From the NCBI RefSeq assembly GCF_003449015.1, contig NZ_QRGD01000003.1, positions 372,001 through 436,000 on the forward strand: a stretch of 64,000 bases of DNA, given 5' to 3'. Made by a program: the position numbers and the translations under genes. Numbering within the stretch: position 1 is the stretch's first letter; each line of letters begins with the position of its first letter. Positions 26,083 to 35,424 of this stretch are shown one piece after another. The notes under the pieces were generated by a model, which was not told the DNA's origin, searched no databases, and worked only from the letters and a program-made list of their open reading frames with translations. This stretch comes from Aureibaculum luteum (GTDB lineage Bacteria > Bacteroidota > Bacteroidia > Flavobacteriales > Flavobacteriaceae).

Positions 26083-27324
26083 TTAAGAAACCGCTTTTAA
26101 TTTACTTAAGGTAGATTTTTCCATTTTACCTTCGGCATAACTTCTGGTCACTCTTAATTTTTTTTCATCGCCACCAGGCAATTCAAACATGGCGTCGGTT
26201 AAAATAGCTTCACACAAAGAACGTAAACCACGTGCTCCAAGTTTATAATCAACAGCTTTTTGAACAATATAATCTAACGCTTTTTCATCTATAGAAAAAT
26301 CAATACCATCCATTTCAAAAAGCTTTTCATATTGCTTAATTATGGCATTTTTAGGCTCTGTTAAAATAGCTCTTAAAGTTTTAGCGTCTAACGGATTCAA
26401 ATAAGTTAACACTGGTAAACGACCTATAATTTCAGGAATTAACCCAAAATCTTTTAAATCTTTTGGAATTACATATTGCAACAAATTTTTATCATCTACA
26501 CGTTCTTCATTTTTCGACGCACTGTAACCTACAGCTTGCATATTTAAACGCTTACTTATGATTCTGTCTACACCATCAAATGCTCCACCAGCAACAAATA
26601 AAATGTTACGAGTGTTAACCTCTACAAATTTTTGATCTGGATGTTTTCTACCCCCTTTTGGTGGTACATTAACTATTGTTCCTTCTAACAATTTAAGTAG
26701 AGCCTGTTGAACACCTTCACCAGAAACGTCTCTAGTTATTGAAGGATTGTCGCTTTTTCTAGCAATTTTATCAATTTCATCAATAAAAACAATGCCTCTT
26801 TCTGCTTTTTGAACATTATAATCTGCAGCTTGTAATAAACGTGTTAAAATAGTTTCTACATCTTCACCAACATATCCTGCTTCTGTTAACACAGTTGCGT
26901 CTACAATAGCAAAGGGTACATTTAACATTTTAGCAATGGTTCTAGCCATTAATGTTTTTCCTGTACCTGTTTCACCCACCAACATTATATTACTTTTTTC
27001 TATCTCAATATCATCTTCATTTTTTGAAGCTGGTTGTAACAATCGTTTATAGTGATTATATACAGCAACCGACAAAACTCTTTTTGCCTGATTTTGTCCA
27101 ATTATATATTGATCTAAAAAACTTTTTATTTCTTGTGGCTTTTTTAGTATTAATTCAGCCGACAATCCTGAATTTTTAGATTCAGAAAGTTCTTTTACTA
27201 CTAAACCATGTGCCTGCTCTATACATCTATCACATATATGACCTTCTAACCCTGCAATCAGCATATCGGTTTCCGATTCTTTACGCCCACAAAATGAACA
27301 CTCTAACTCTTTCTTCTCTGCCAT
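26083..27324 (-). CDS. clpX: ClpX, ATP-binding subunit of ClpXP protease
   Basis: 413 residues. The N-terminal zinc-binding domain keeps its four Cys (CSFCGRK and CDRC). The AAA+ core has Walker A ([13 protein letters not shown]), Walker B ([12 protein letters not shown]), the [28 protein letters not shown] segment and the sensor-2 region GARGLRS. ClpX unfolds substrates and feeds them to ClpP, encoded just upstream on the same strand with a 53-bp gap. Confidence 0.97.
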   Translation of the reverse strand: MAEKKELECSFCGRKESETDMLIAGLEGHICDRCIEQAHGLVVKELSESKNSGLSAELILKKPQEIKSFLDQYIIGQNQAKRVLSVAVYNHYKRLLQPASKNEDDIEIEKSNIMLVGETGTGKTLMARTIAKMLNVPFAIVDATVLTEAGYVGEDVETILTRLLQAADYNVQKAERGIVFIDEIDKIARKSDNPSITRDVSGEGVQQALLKLLEGTIVNVPPKGGRKHPDQKFVEVNTRNILFVAGGAFDGVDRIISKRLNMQAVGYSASKNEERVDDKNLLQYVIPKDLKDFGLIPEIIGRLPVLTYLNPLDAKTLRAILTEPKNAIIKQYEKLFEMDGIDFSIDEKALDYIVQKAVDYKLGARGLRSLCEAILTDAMFELPGGDEKKLRVTRSYAEGKMEKSTLSKLKAVS

Positions 27325-27377
27325 AATCTTTTTACTTACTTCAAATCTTTTTACTAAACAGCTTTAAATAGGATCTG

Positions 27378-28055
27378 TTATGAATTTCTAATTAAAACCT
27401 CATCTATCATACCATATTTTTTTGCCTCGTCTGCTTTCATCCAATAATCTCTATCAGAATCGTCATGCACTTTTTTAATGTCTTGTCCTGAATGACTTGC
27501 AATTATTTGATACAATTCATCTTTTAATTTCAAAATCTCTCTTGCAGTAATCTCAATATCAGATGCTTGCCCTTGAGCTCCACCTAAAGGTTGATGAATC
27601 ATAATACGTGAGTGTGTTAAAGCTGAACGCTTCCCTTTTGCACCTGCACACATTAATACGGCTGCCATAGAAGCTGCAATACCAGTACAAATTGTAGATA
27701 CATCTGGCTTAATAAACTGCATAGTATCGTAAATACCTAATCCTGCATACACACCTCCACCTGGTGAGTTTATGTAAATTGAAATATCTTTTGAGGCATC
27801 AGTACTTTCTAAAAATAACAATTGAGCCTGAATAACATTAGCAACATAATCGTCAATACCTGTTCCTAAAAAGATGATTCTATCCATCATTAAACGTGAA
27901 AAAACGTCAAAAATGGCAATATTCATTTTACGTTCCTCAATAATATTTGGGGTAAGGTTCGTAGGATACATTGCACTAATCATCTTATCATAGTACATGC
28001 TATTAATTCCTTGGTCCTTTATAGCAAATTTTTTAAATTCTTCTCCGTAATTCAT
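27378..28055 (-). CDS. clpP: ClpP, proteolytic subunit
   Basis: 225 residues. Catalytic Ser lies in [21 protein letters not shown], His in [22 protein letters not shown], and Asp in [19 protein letters not shown]. The N-terminal 40 residues are an extension or propeptide common in Bacteroidota. It assembles as a double heptamer with ClpX. The order tig-clpP-clpX is the classical one; here a 690-bp stretch with a small secreted protein on the other strand separates tig from clpP. Confidence 0.97.
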   Translation of the reverse strand: MNYGEEFKKFAIKDQGINSMYYDKMISAMYPTNLTPNIIEERKMNIAIFDVFSRLMMDRIIFLGTGIDDYVANVIQAQLLFLESTDASKDISIYINSPGGGVYAGLGIYDTMQFIKPDVSTICTGIAASMAAVLMCAGAKGKRSALTHSRIMIHQPLGGAQGQASDIEITAREILKLKDELYQIIASHSGQDIKKVHDDSDRDYWMKADEAKKYGMIDEVLIRNS

Positions 28056-28246
28056 TATGCTTTATTTTAAATGGTTCTTGAATAAGACGGTAAATATACT
28101 AACTAATTACGAATTTATTTAATAGTTATAGGCTCTAAAAATATTTTACACTGAATGTTTTTTGAATTATAAATTTAATTACTTTTACTATAGCAAATTT
28201 TAATATTTATGAAGGACTAATTTTAACACTTCCGCACGAAGCTATT

Positions 28247-28254
28247 TAACTTTG
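28247..28254 (+). promoter_or_regulatory. -7 box of the small secreted protein gene
   Basis: TAACTTTG matches TAnnTTTG exactly and lies 97 bp before the ATG, implying a leader of roughly 90 nt that contains the inverted repeat at 28280-28304. Confidence 0.45.
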
Positions 28255-28279
28255 AACAAAAGTCTTTTTTATAGCTTTT

Positions 28280-28304
28280 AACATGACTGTAGTTACAGCA
28301 TGTT
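28280..28304 (+). promoter_or_regulatory. Inverted repeat in the leader of the small secreted protein gene
   Basis: AACATG-A-CTGTA-GT-TACAG-CATGTT: an 11-bp pairing with one bulged A and a 2-nt centre. No T-run follows, so it is not a terminator; a protein-binding site or a leader hairpin is possible. Confidence 0.4.
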
Positions 28305-28351
28305 TTCGAAAAAAATTTACCTGAAAAAATTTAACATAAAATATTAAAAAG

Positions 28352-28681
28352 ATGAAAAAAATTGCAATTCTAGTTTTTGCACTAGTATCCTATACCAACA
28401 GTTTCGCACAAGATATTCATAATTTTACTGGAACCTTTTCTGGTTTAACTGAAGATTACTATTTTGAATTTAAAGACAATAACAATAAAATGACTGTTTT
28501 TAACGAAATAGATAATGAAGTTACAGTTGACTTGTTTGACGAGCAAGCTATTGGTAAAAAGTTTGAAATAACATGGAAAGACATAACTATAGAATTAACC
28601 GACGAAAACGGTGACCCTACTGGGGAAACTCAAGCGGGCAAACACATCGTTACAATGACTGAAGTACCCATAAAAAAATAA
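28352..28681 (+). CDS. Small secreted protein of unknown function
   Basis: 109 residues: signal peptide ending NSFAQ, then a short acidic beta-rich domain (GTFSGLTEDYYFEFKDNNNK, KKFEITWKDITIEL, GKHIVTMTEV). No lipobox and no T9SS tail, so a periplasmic or outer-surface location is likely. I do not recognise the family. It stands alone between clpP and tig on the opposite strand, with its own promoter and a bidirectional terminator. Confidence 0.6.
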   Translation: MKKIAILVFALVSYTNSFAQDIHNFTGTFSGLTEDYYFEFKDNNNKMTVFNEIDNEVTVDLFDEQAIGKKFEITWKDITIELTDENGDPTGETQAGKHIVTMTEVPIKK

Positions 28682-28690
28682 TAAGCATAA

Positions 28691-28724
28691 AAAAAATCCC
28701 GAAATTAAAATTTCGGGATTTTTT
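28691..28724. terminator. Bidirectional terminator between the small secreted protein gene and tig
   Basis: AATCCCGAAATT pairs with AATTTCGGGATT, flanked by A6 on the left and T6 on the right, so it can end transcripts from both convergent genes. Confidence 0.88.
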
Positions 28725-28744
28725 ATTTTTATAAGCTACTGTGT

Positions 28745-30067
28745 TTATTTATAAACCTCTTTTACAAAGTCGTCAAAACTTACTTCTTTCGCTTTTAACT
28801 TTACATTCTCTTTATAGAAAGTCAATAATTTCTGACTCATCAATTGTTCAGATAAACGTTTAGCTTCCTCTTGATTACCCAAAATTCTACCTGCAATTTC
28901 ATCTAATTCTTTTTCTTCAGGATTTGCATTACCATACTGTGCCATTTGACTTTTAATAAAGCCTTTAGCAAACTCCTTTAATTCTTCAAAAGTTACTTGT
29001 AAATTATTCTCTTTACTAATTTTACCTTCAATAAGTTGGTAACGTAATCCTTTTTCAGAACGCGTATATTCTTCTTCAGCTTCTTGCTCAGTTAATTGTT
29101 TTTCACCAGCTACTGCAATCCATTTTTGTAAAAATTCAGCAGGTAAATCAAATTTTGTGCTTTCAATTAAACCTTCAGTTACTGCATTTAGTAATTGCTG
29201 ATCTGATTGTTGTTCAAATTGCTTTTCAGCATCTTCTTTTAAACGACTTTTGAATTCTTTTTCATCTTTAACTACTCCTTCTCCGAATAATTTATCATAT
29301 AATTCTTGATTCAAATCCGCTGGTTCCGTTTCAGAAATTTCTTCAACTGTAAATTGAACTTCAATATCTAATCCATGAGCATCATCATGAGCTACACCTA
29401 AATGGTTTTGCAATAAATGATCATCAGTAAAAAGTCCTTTTGTTTTTAAAGTAATAACATCACTTACTTTTGCTCCAACAAATAATTTCTTATTGGTTTT
29501 ACCTTTTACTTTATCTAATTTAAAAGTTGATTTTTTCTCAATCTCTTTTTCTTCATTAACAAACGTACCTGTTATATTTGAATTCTCAGCTATTTCAGTT
29601 TGAGAGATCATTTTACCATAACGTTCTTGAATATTCTCTATTTGATCATTCAACATCTTTTTATCAGCAATAATCTTATAACTTGTTATCGCTTTTTTAG
29701 GTTGTAAATTCACCTCAAACTGAGGTGCTAGACCCAATTCAAATTCAAAAGAAAACTGGTCAGCATCCCAAGAAAAATCTTCTTGAGTCTTAGGCAATGG
29801 ATTTCCTAAAATATCTAATTTTTCTTCAACCAAAAATTTACTTAAAGATTCTTGCAATAATTTATTTACCTCATCAATAAGAACAGGCTTTTCATATTGC
29901 TTTTTAACCAAGCTCATTGGCACGTGCCCCTTTCTGAAACCTGGAATATTTGCTTTTTTACGATAATCTTGTAAAATTTCTGCTACTTTGTTTTGATAAT
30001 CTTCCTCTGTAATATTAATTTTTACAACAGCATTTAAATCATCAATATTTTCTTTGGTAATATTCAT
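28745..30067 (-). CDS. tig: Trigger factor, ribosome-associated chaperone
   Basis: About 440 residues. The N-terminal ribosome-binding domain carries the signature PGFRKGHVPMSLVKK; a PPIase-like middle domain and a helical C-terminal chaperone domain follow (LPAEFLQKWI to LLTFYKENVKLK). It folds nascent chains at the ribosome exit. The start MNITKEN at 30067 is chosen because it begins the conserved first strand; the frame is open 12 codons upstream from an earlier ATG. A full promoter lies at 30121-30150. Confidence 0.95.
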   Translation of the reverse strand: MNITKENIDDLNAVVKINITEEDYQNKVAEILQDYRKKANIPGFRKGHVPMSLVKKQYEKPVLIDEVNKLLQESLSKFLVEEKLDILGNPLPKTQEDFSWDADQFSFEFELGLAPQFEVNLQPKKAITSYKIIADKKMLNDQIENIQERYGKMISQTEIAENSNITGTFVNEEKEIEKKSTFKLDKVKGKTNKKLFVGAKVSDVITLKTKGLFTDDHLLQNHLGVAHDDAHGLDIEVQFTVEEISETEPADLNQELYDKLFGEGVVKDEKEFKSRLKEDAEKQFEQQSDQQLLNAVTEGLIESTKFDLPAEFLQKWIAVAGEKQLTEQEAEEEYTRSEKGLRYQLIEGKISKENNLQVTFEELKEFAKGFIKSQMAQYGNANPEEKELDEIAGRILGNQEEAKRLSEQLMSQKLLTFYKENVKLKAKEVSFDDFVKEVYK

Positions 30068-30120
30068 CTTATATTTCTTTTCTTTAATGTTGGAATAATG
30101 CAAAATCGCTTTAGCGAGTG

Positions 30121-30150
30121 CAAAATTAGTAAATTTCTACTATATAACAA
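30121..30150 (-). promoter_or_regulatory. Promoter of tig with both consensus elements
   Basis: On the minus strand TTG (30148-30150), a 19-bp spacer and TAATTTTG (30121-30128) fit the Bacteroidota sigma factor consensus TTG-N19-TAnnTTTG exactly. The leader of about 50 nt contains a short TCGC/GCGA hairpin. This is the best promoter match in the window. Confidence 0.75.
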
Positions 30151-30151
30151 G

Positions 30152-30511
30152 TTAAGACATCTGTTTTTGTTGATCTTCCTTTAAAAAGGAATAAAGTATT
30201 GATTGAAAAAAGGATAACAGTAAACTAAATAGTAAAGCGTACCAAAAACCTGATACTGCAAAACCATCCACCAACTTATCAGCCAATAATATAATACCTG
30301 CATTTATTACAAATAGAAAAACACCAAGAGTTAATATTGTTAAGGGTAGTGTAAAAAGTATAATTAACGGTTTTACAAAAACACGTAAAAGCCCCAACAC
30401 TATCGCTACAATTACAGCCGTTGAATACGAATCTACATAAATGCCTGGTAAAATTTTTGCTAAAATAACGACAGCAATAGCTGTCAGTAACATTTTTAAA
30501 ACTAATTTCAT
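30152..30511 (-). CDS. Phage holin family IV-type small membrane protein
   Basis: 119 residues with four predicted membrane helices (about 4-22, 27-45, 50-75, 90-112) and the family signature VIVAIVLGLLRVFVKPLIILFTLPLTILTLG. Despite the name, this family (mycobacterial four-transmembrane holin superfamily) is found as ordinary chromosomal genes in many bacteria and is not a sign of prophage here. Role unknown. Confidence 0.85.
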   Translation of the reverse strand: MKLVLKMLLTAIAVVILAKILPGIYVDSYSTAVIVAIVLGLLRVFVKPLIILFTLPLTILTLGVFLFVINAGIILLADKLVDGFAVSGFWYALLFSLLLSFFQSILYSFLKEDQQKQMS

Positions 30512-30666
30512 ATTGATTTGTTTTTTATATTTATATAAAAGTACACCATTCGTTTTTCCATTTCTTAATTAATTTTTAAAAAAAGAGTCCTATAAAACCA
30601 AATCTATGTGCACCCTAAAATCTCCTAACGAGAACAAACTAAACAGTCAACATATATGCCAAAACA

Positions 30667-31434
30667 CTATTCGTTTAAAAAACTGACAACATAGCTGTAA
30701 AAATCATTAGGATTCTCTGCATGTAGCCAATGTCCTGCATTTTTGACAGTTTTTACTGCTGCTTTGGGGAAATGAGCTGTGATTAATGAAATATCACTAT
30801 CTGCAATATAACCCGAATTTTCTCCTTTTAAAAATAAGGTATCACCTTCAAATACAGATAAAGAGGGTAAAGGAGCCCCTATTTCATCAATATTCTCAAT
30901 TAGCCCTTCCAAATTAAATCTAAATGCAAGTTGCTCTTTTGTTATCCAGTACACATTCTTAAGTAAAAACTGACGTGTGCCCCAATCTGAAATATATTTT
31001 TTTAAAACTTCCTCAACGGCACCTCTCGTTTTTTGTTTTGAAAAATCAATCGCCAACAATCCGTCAAAAATCACATCATGATGCCTAGGATAAAACTTGG
31101 GACCAATATCAGCAACAATCAATTTATTCATTTTTTCGGGATAGGTTACCGCAAATAACATAGCCACTTTTCCGCCCATGGAATGTCCAATTAAATTTAC
31201 TCGACTAAGTTTGTGATATTCAATATAACTCGATAAATCTTCAACCATTACTTCATAGTTAAAGTTATCTGAGTGAAAACTTCTACCATGATTACGCTGA
31301 TCTATTAAATGAACTTCATAATTTTCTGCAAACTTATTTGCTAAGGTTTTCCAATTATCACTCATCCCTAAAAGACCATGCAATATAATTAATGGTGCTC
31401 CCTGGCCTTGAATTTTAGAATACAATACTTCCAT
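30667..31434 (-). CDS. Alpha/beta hydrolase, YbfF-like esterase
   Basis: 255 residues. HGLLGMSDNWKTLA (oxyanion hole), nucleophile Ser in GHSMGGKVAM, and the catalytic His in AGHWLHAENP are in the expected places; DQRNHGRSF is typical of the YbfF branch. It probably hydrolyses a short acyl ester or thioester; the natural substrate is unknown. Its ATG overlaps the pdxJ stop (TAATG), so the two are translated from one message. Confidence 0.88.
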   Translation of the reverse strand: MEVLYSKIQGQGAPLIILHGLLGMSDNWKTLANKFAENYEVHLIDQRNHGRSFHSDNFNYEVMVEDLSSYIEYHKLSRVNLIGHSMGGKVAMLFAVTYPEKMNKLIVADIGPKFYPRHHDVIFDGLLAIDFSKQKTRGAVEEVLKKYISDWGTRQFLLKNVYWITKEQLAFRFNLEGLIENIDEIGAPLPSLSVFEGDTLFLKGENSGYIADSDISLITAHFPKAAVKTVKNAGHWLHAENPNDFYSYVVSFLNE

Positions 31435-32147
31435 TATTTTAATTTATGTAAATATAAGTTTACCACATTCTCTAATCCTAAATATAAGGCTTCAGAAATT
31501 AGAGCATGCCCAATTGATACTTCTAATAAATTAGGTATGTTTTTAGCAAAAAACTGAATATTATCTAGACTTAAATCATGACCCGCATTTATCCCTAAAC
31601 CTAATTCTGTAGCTAAATTTGCAGATGCTACATATGGCTTTATTGCTTCTTTATTTCCCAATTCATATTCCGTTGCAAACGCTTCTGTATAAAGTTCTAT
31701 TCTCTCTGCCCCTGTCTTTACCGCAGCTTCTATTAAACCCAAGTCAGGATCCATAAAAATTGAAGTTCTTATTCCATTTCTCTTAAATTCAGCAACTACT
31801 TCGGTTAAAAATGACTGATTTTTAATGGTATCCCAACCTGCATTTGAGGTAATCGCATTAATTCCGTCTGGCACCAAGGTTACTTGAGTAGGCTTAATAG
31901 CCAATACCATATCTATAAACTTGTTTATAGGATTCCCTTCAATATTATATTCTGTAGTTACAATCGGCTTTAAATCATATGCATCCTGATACCTAACATG
32001 TCTTTCATCAGGTCTTGGATGTATCGTAATACCTTGTGCACCAAACTCTTGAATATCAACTGCTACACTCACCAAATTTGGAGTATCTCCACCTCTTGAA
32101 TTTCTTAACGTTGCAATTTTATTAATATTTACACTTAATTTCGTCAT
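31434..32147 (-). CDS. pdxJ: Pyridoxine 5'-phosphate synthase
   Basis: 237 residues, a TIM barrel. KLSVNINKIATLRNSRGGDTP, ITIHPRPDERHVRYQD, VTLVPDGINAITSNAGWD, the Glu in ERIELYTEAFA and the C-terminal NAGHDL and SIGHALISEAL match PdxJ. It condenses 3-amino-1-hydroxyacetone phosphate with deoxyxylulose phosphate to make vitamin B6. It is divergent from the CBS-nadK genes, as in other Bacteroidota. Confidence 0.96.
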   Translation of the reverse strand: MTKLSVNINKIATLRNSRGGDTPNLVSVAVDIQEFGAQGITIHPRPDERHVRYQDAYDLKPIVTTEYNIEGNPINKFIDMVLAIKPTQVTLVPDGINAITSNAGWDTIKNQSFLTEVVAEFKRNGIRTSIFMDPDLGLIEAAVKTGAERIELYTEAFATEYELGNKEAIKPYVASANLATELGLGINAGHDLSLDNIQFFAKNIPNLLEVSIGHALISEALYLGLENVVNLYLHKLK

Positions 32148-32293
32148 TTGTCGTTTATTGATTAAACAATTTTATGCAGGACTTACCTTGGGGTTAATTC
32201 GATTAAATACAGGTAAGCTTTAACCTTCATTTAAATTTACAAAAACAAAATTAGTGTATTTGTAGTTTAATTTTAGTTATTTTGCAACATAAT

Positions 32294-32953
32294 ATGATAA
32301 CATCAGATTACATATCAAAAGACGTAAGAGCCTTGCAGACGTCTGACAAGATCAGCAAAGCCAAAGGATTGTTTAATCTACTTACGTTCACACACCTGCC
32401 AGTTATTGAGCAAGGAAATTTCATGGGGTTAATTGCTGAAAATGACGTGCAAACCATTGCAGAAGATGATCAATTAATATCTGAATACAGCTATTTATTT
32501 CAATCGTTTTTTGCTCGCAAAAACACAAATTGGTTTGAGTTATTAAAAATATTTGCATTAAATGAGGCTACTATTATTCCTGTTGTAACAGAAAAATTAA
32601 AGTATTTAGGATATTATGAATTAGCCGATATTTTACACATATTTAACAGCACTCCTTTTTTAAACCAAAGTGGTGCCGTTATGGTTGTTTCTAAAGGAGT
32701 TAACGAATATTCCTTTAGTGAAATTTCTCAAATTGTAGAATCTAACAATGCAAAATTACTTGGTGCTTTTATTTCAAATATTAATAAAGAAACTGCAGAG
32801 ATTACGATTAAAATAAGTGATCATGATCTTAACAACACCATTCAATCTTTTAGACGATATAATTATACAATATTGAATAGCTTCCATGTGGATGAGTATC
32901 TAAATACATTAAAAGAGAGGTCAGATTATTTACAAAAATATTTAGACATTTAG
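32294..32953 (+). CDS. CBS domain protein with ACT-like C-terminal region
   Basis: 219 residues. Two CBS motifs fill about 1-115 (ALQTSDKISKAKGLFNLLTFTHLPVIEQGNFMGLI; NEATIIPVVTEKLKYLGYYELADIL), followed by a domain with ACT-like strands (AVMVVSKGVNEYSFSEISQIVES, ITIKISDHDLNNTIQSFRRY). CBS pairs often bind adenine nucleotides. The start is ATG at 32294; a TTG four codons earlier belongs to a probable -7 box (TATTTTG). It precedes nadK by 15 bp, a conserved arrangement in Bacteroidota, so it may regulate or accompany NAD kinase. Confidence 0.82.
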   Translation: MITSDYISKDVRALQTSDKISKAKGLFNLLTFTHLPVIEQGNFMGLIAENDVQTIAEDDQLISEYSYLFQSFFARKNTNWFELLKIFALNEATIIPVVTEKLKYLGYYELADILHIFNSTPFLNQSGAVMVVSKGVNEYSFSEISQIVESNNAKLLGAFISNINKETAEITIKISDHDLNNTIQSFRRYNYTILNSFHVDEYLNTLKERSDYLQKYLDI

Positions 32954-32968
32954 TCATAAAACCAAAAC

Positions 32969-33853
32969 ATGAAAGTAGGTATTTACGGACAATATTATAA
33001 AGGAGAAGCCATTAGCTATATAGAAATTCTATTAAAAACACTGGCTGCAAAAAATATTGATGTTTTTATTGAAGAAAATTTCTACGACCTTATTAAGGTT
33101 AATAATTTCCCAGAGAAAGAATATCAAACCTTTAGTAGTTATAAAGATTTAGACAACTCTTTTGAGGTGATGCTTACTGTTGGTGGTGATGGTACCTTTT
33201 TAAGAGCGGTTACCTATGTTAGAGATCTAGACATCCCTATTTTAGGTATCAATATTGGTAGATTAGGTTTTTTAGCAACTATTCAAAAAGACAGTATTTC
33301 TGAAGCTATTAATTTATTAATTACCAGAAAATACACCATTAATGAAAGAACATTGCTGAGTGTTACTTCAAATAAAAAAAATGATGATCTTTCAGAAATT
33401 AACTTTGCCTTAAACGAAATTGCAGTTAGTAGGAGAAATACAACTTCAATGATTACTGTTGAATCATATCTAAATGATGAGTATTTAACTTCTTACTGGG
33501 CAGATGGTTTAATTGTAGCTACACCAACTGGCTCAACAGGGTACTCTTTAAGCTGTGGTGGACCAGTTATAACACCAAATACTAAAAGTTTGGTATTAAC
33601 TCCAATTGCCCCTCACAACTTAAATGCAAGACCTTTAGTTATACCAGAAAATACTACCATCAAATTAAAAATAATTGCAAGAGAAAAACAAGCTTTATTA
33701 TCTTTAGATTCTCGAACTACTACCATTGATAGCAACTCAGTAATTACCATAAAAAAAGCCGATTTTTCACTTAAAACCATACAATTAGATCAACAGACTT
33801 TCTTTAAAACACTTAGAGATAAATTGCTTTGGGGAGAAGACAAACGCAACTAG
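32969..33853 (+). CDS. nadK: NAD kinase
   Basis: 294 residues. The catalytic LTVGGDGTFLRAV motif, NIGRLGFLAT, FALNEIAV and the ADGLIVATPTGSTGYSLSCGGPVI segment are diagnostic. It phosphorylates NAD to NADP. It is in one run with the upstream CBS protein gene and the downstream porG, though porG has its own -7 box. Confidence 0.95.
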   Translation: MKVGIYGQYYKGEAISYIEILLKTLAAKNIDVFIEENFYDLIKVNNFPEKEYQTFSSYKDLDNSFEVMLTVGGDGTFLRAVTYVRDLDIPILGINIGRLGFLATIQKDSISEAINLLITRKYTINERTLLSVTSNKKNDDLSEINFALNEIAVSRRNTTSMITVESYLNDEYLTSYWADGLIVATPTGSTGYSLSCGGPVITPNTKSLVLTPIAPHNLNARPLVIPENTTIKLKIIAREKQALLSLDSRTTTIDSNSVITIKKADFSLKTIQLDQQTFFKTLRDKLLWGEDKRN

Positions 33854-33970
33854 AAACCTTTTTATTAACACTATTTTGTGAAAACTTAACGGTCTTGACA
33901 ACAATATTTTACCATTAAAACTGTTTATCAAAAAAGGAAGTTTTATCCTTTTAAACCTGATAGATTTAAC

Positions 33971-33978
33971 TATATTTG
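33971..33978 (+). promoter_or_regulatory. -7 box of porG
   Basis: TATATTTG matches TAnnTTTG exactly, 15 bp before the ATG. The TTG inside this box could be misread as an alternative start codon for porG. Confidence 0.6.
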
Positions 33979-33993
33979 CAAACATTTTTTAAA

Positions 33994-34665
33994 ATGAGAA
34001 AAAGGCTTTTATTTAATATATTCATACTAATTACAAGTATTTCATCAGCACAACTGTATGAAGCTGGTGTCTTTTTAGGCGGTAGTAATTACGTTGGCGA
34101 TATTGGTTCTGAATTTTATATTCAACCGAATAGAATAGCCCTTGGCGGTGTTGCTAAGTTTAATTACACTCCTAGAATCACCTTCAGAGCTACAGGTTTA
34201 TATACGCGTTTAAGTGATAATGACAATAAAGCACAAAGCAGTGTAAGGCAAGACAGAGGTCTTCAATTTACCAATTCAATATTAGAAGCTGCCTTAGGTG
34301 TAGAGTTCAGTTTCTTTAAGTATAGCCTAAACAAAACGGGCTTTACACAAACGCCATATATAATTGCACAAGTAGGAGCTGTAAATTACGCTATTATTGA
34401 TGACAATGGAAGTAATACTAGAACAACTTCACTTGTAATTCCAATAGGTCTTGGTTATAAAATGAAACTGATGGAAAATGTAGGAATTGCTTTAGAAACC
34501 TCTTTTAGATATACTTTTAAAGATGTTATTGACGGCAACAACCATGCAATTGATGATAGTAGATTTACATTTGGAAACCCCAACAGCAATGATTGGTATG
34601 TTTTTACTGGTATTACAATAGTTTATGCCTTTGGCAGACCAGGTTGCTATACTGGTGCCTTTTAA
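33994..34665 (+). CDS. porG: Type IX secretion system outer membrane protein PorG (DUF6089)
   Basis: About 223 residues: signal peptide ending SSAQ, then an eight-strand-like outer-membrane barrel ending in YAFGRPGCY plus a short tail. Sequences such as YEAGVFLGGSNYVGDIG and YTPRITFRATGLYTRLSDND fit DUF6089. In Porphyromonas gingivalis porG is followed by uppS, bamA and two ompH genes, the same order as here, which supports the assignment. PorG anchors the periplasmic PorK-PorN rings of the T9SS to the outer membrane. Confidence 0.82.
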   Translation: MRKRLLFNIFILITSISSAQLYEAGVFLGGSNYVGDIGSEFYIQPNRIALGGVAKFNYTPRITFRATGLYTRLSDNDNKAQSSVRQDRGLQFTNSILEAALGVEFSFFKYSLNKTGFTQTPYIIAQVGAVNYAIIDDNGSNTRTTSLVIPIGLGYKMKLMENVGIALETSFRYTFKDVIDGNNHAIDDSRFTFGNPNSNDWYVFTGITIVYAFGRPGCYTGAF

Positions 34666-34671
34666 CACACA

Positions 34672-35424
34672 ATGGATATATTAACACAAATAAATACCGA
34701 AAAAAAACCAAAACATGTTGCCATAATTATGGATGGCAACGGTCGTTGGGCTAAACAAAAAGGAATGCTCAGAGTTTTTGGGCATCGTAATGGTGTTAAA
34801 GCAGTAAAACAAACTGTTGAAGCTGCTTCCGAAATCGGTATTGAAGTTCTTACCCTATATGCTTTTTCAACAGAAAATTGGAACCGTCCAAAAACGGAAG
34901 TAAAAGCCTTAATGAAAATTTTAGTGAGTTCGCTAAAAGATGAATTAGAAACTTTTCAAAAAAATAATATTCGACTACAAACGATAGGTCAAACTCAAAA
35001 TTTACCAAAAAAAGCTCAAAAAGAGCTACTTGAAGTTATTGAATTGACCAAAAATAATACTTCTATGGTGTTAAATTTGGCATTAAGCTATGGATCGAGA
35101 GAAGAAATTGTTAATACTATTAAAAATATTTCTAAAAAAGTTGTTAATAAGCAGCTTTCGATCGAAGAAATTGATGAAAATATTATAAATAATCATTTAT
35201 ATACATTTACTTTGCCCGACGTTGATTTTTTGATACGTACTAGTGGTGAAAAACGCATCAGTAATTTTTTATTATGGCAAATCGCCTATGCAGAATTATA
35301 CTTTACTGATGTATTATGGCCAGATTTTAGAAAAGAAGATTTTTTTAAAGCAATCTTAGATTATCAATGTCGAGAAAGACGCTTTGGGAAAATTAGTGAA
35401 CAAATTCAAAACAATAATGATTAG
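34672..35424 (+). CDS. uppS: Isoprenyl transferase (undecaprenyl diphosphate synthase)
   Basis: 250 residues. HVAIIMDGNGRWAKQKG holds the catalytic Asp and diphosphate-binding residues; GHRNGVKAVKQTVE, LYAFSTENWNRP, and DFLIRTSGEKRISNFLLWQIAYAELYF complete the family signatures. It builds the C55 carrier lipid of cell-wall synthesis. It begins 6 bp after porG and overlaps the bamA start by 8 bp. Confidence 0.96.
   Translation: MDILTQINTEKKPKHVAIIMDGNGRWAKQKGMLRVFGHRNGVKAVKQTVEAASEIGIEVLTLYAFSTENWNRPKTEVKALMKILVSSLKDELETFQKNNIRLQTIGQTQNLPKKAQKELLEVIELTKNNTSMVLNLALSYGSREEIVNTIKNISKKVVNKQLSIEEIDENIINNHLYTFTLPDVDFLIRTSGEKRISNFLLWQIAYAELYFTDVLWPDFRKEDFFKAILDYQCRERRFGKISEQIQNNND

Noticed and set aside
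30152-30511. Possible prophage because of a holin-family protein
   Set aside because: The family is widespread on chromosomes and no other phage gene lies nearby.
33976-33996. Upstream TTG start codons for porG, the CBS protein, bamA, the long ompH gene and folK
   Set aside because: Several of these TTG triplets are part of -7 promoter boxes, and in all cases the signal peptide or conserved domain begins at the downstream ATG.
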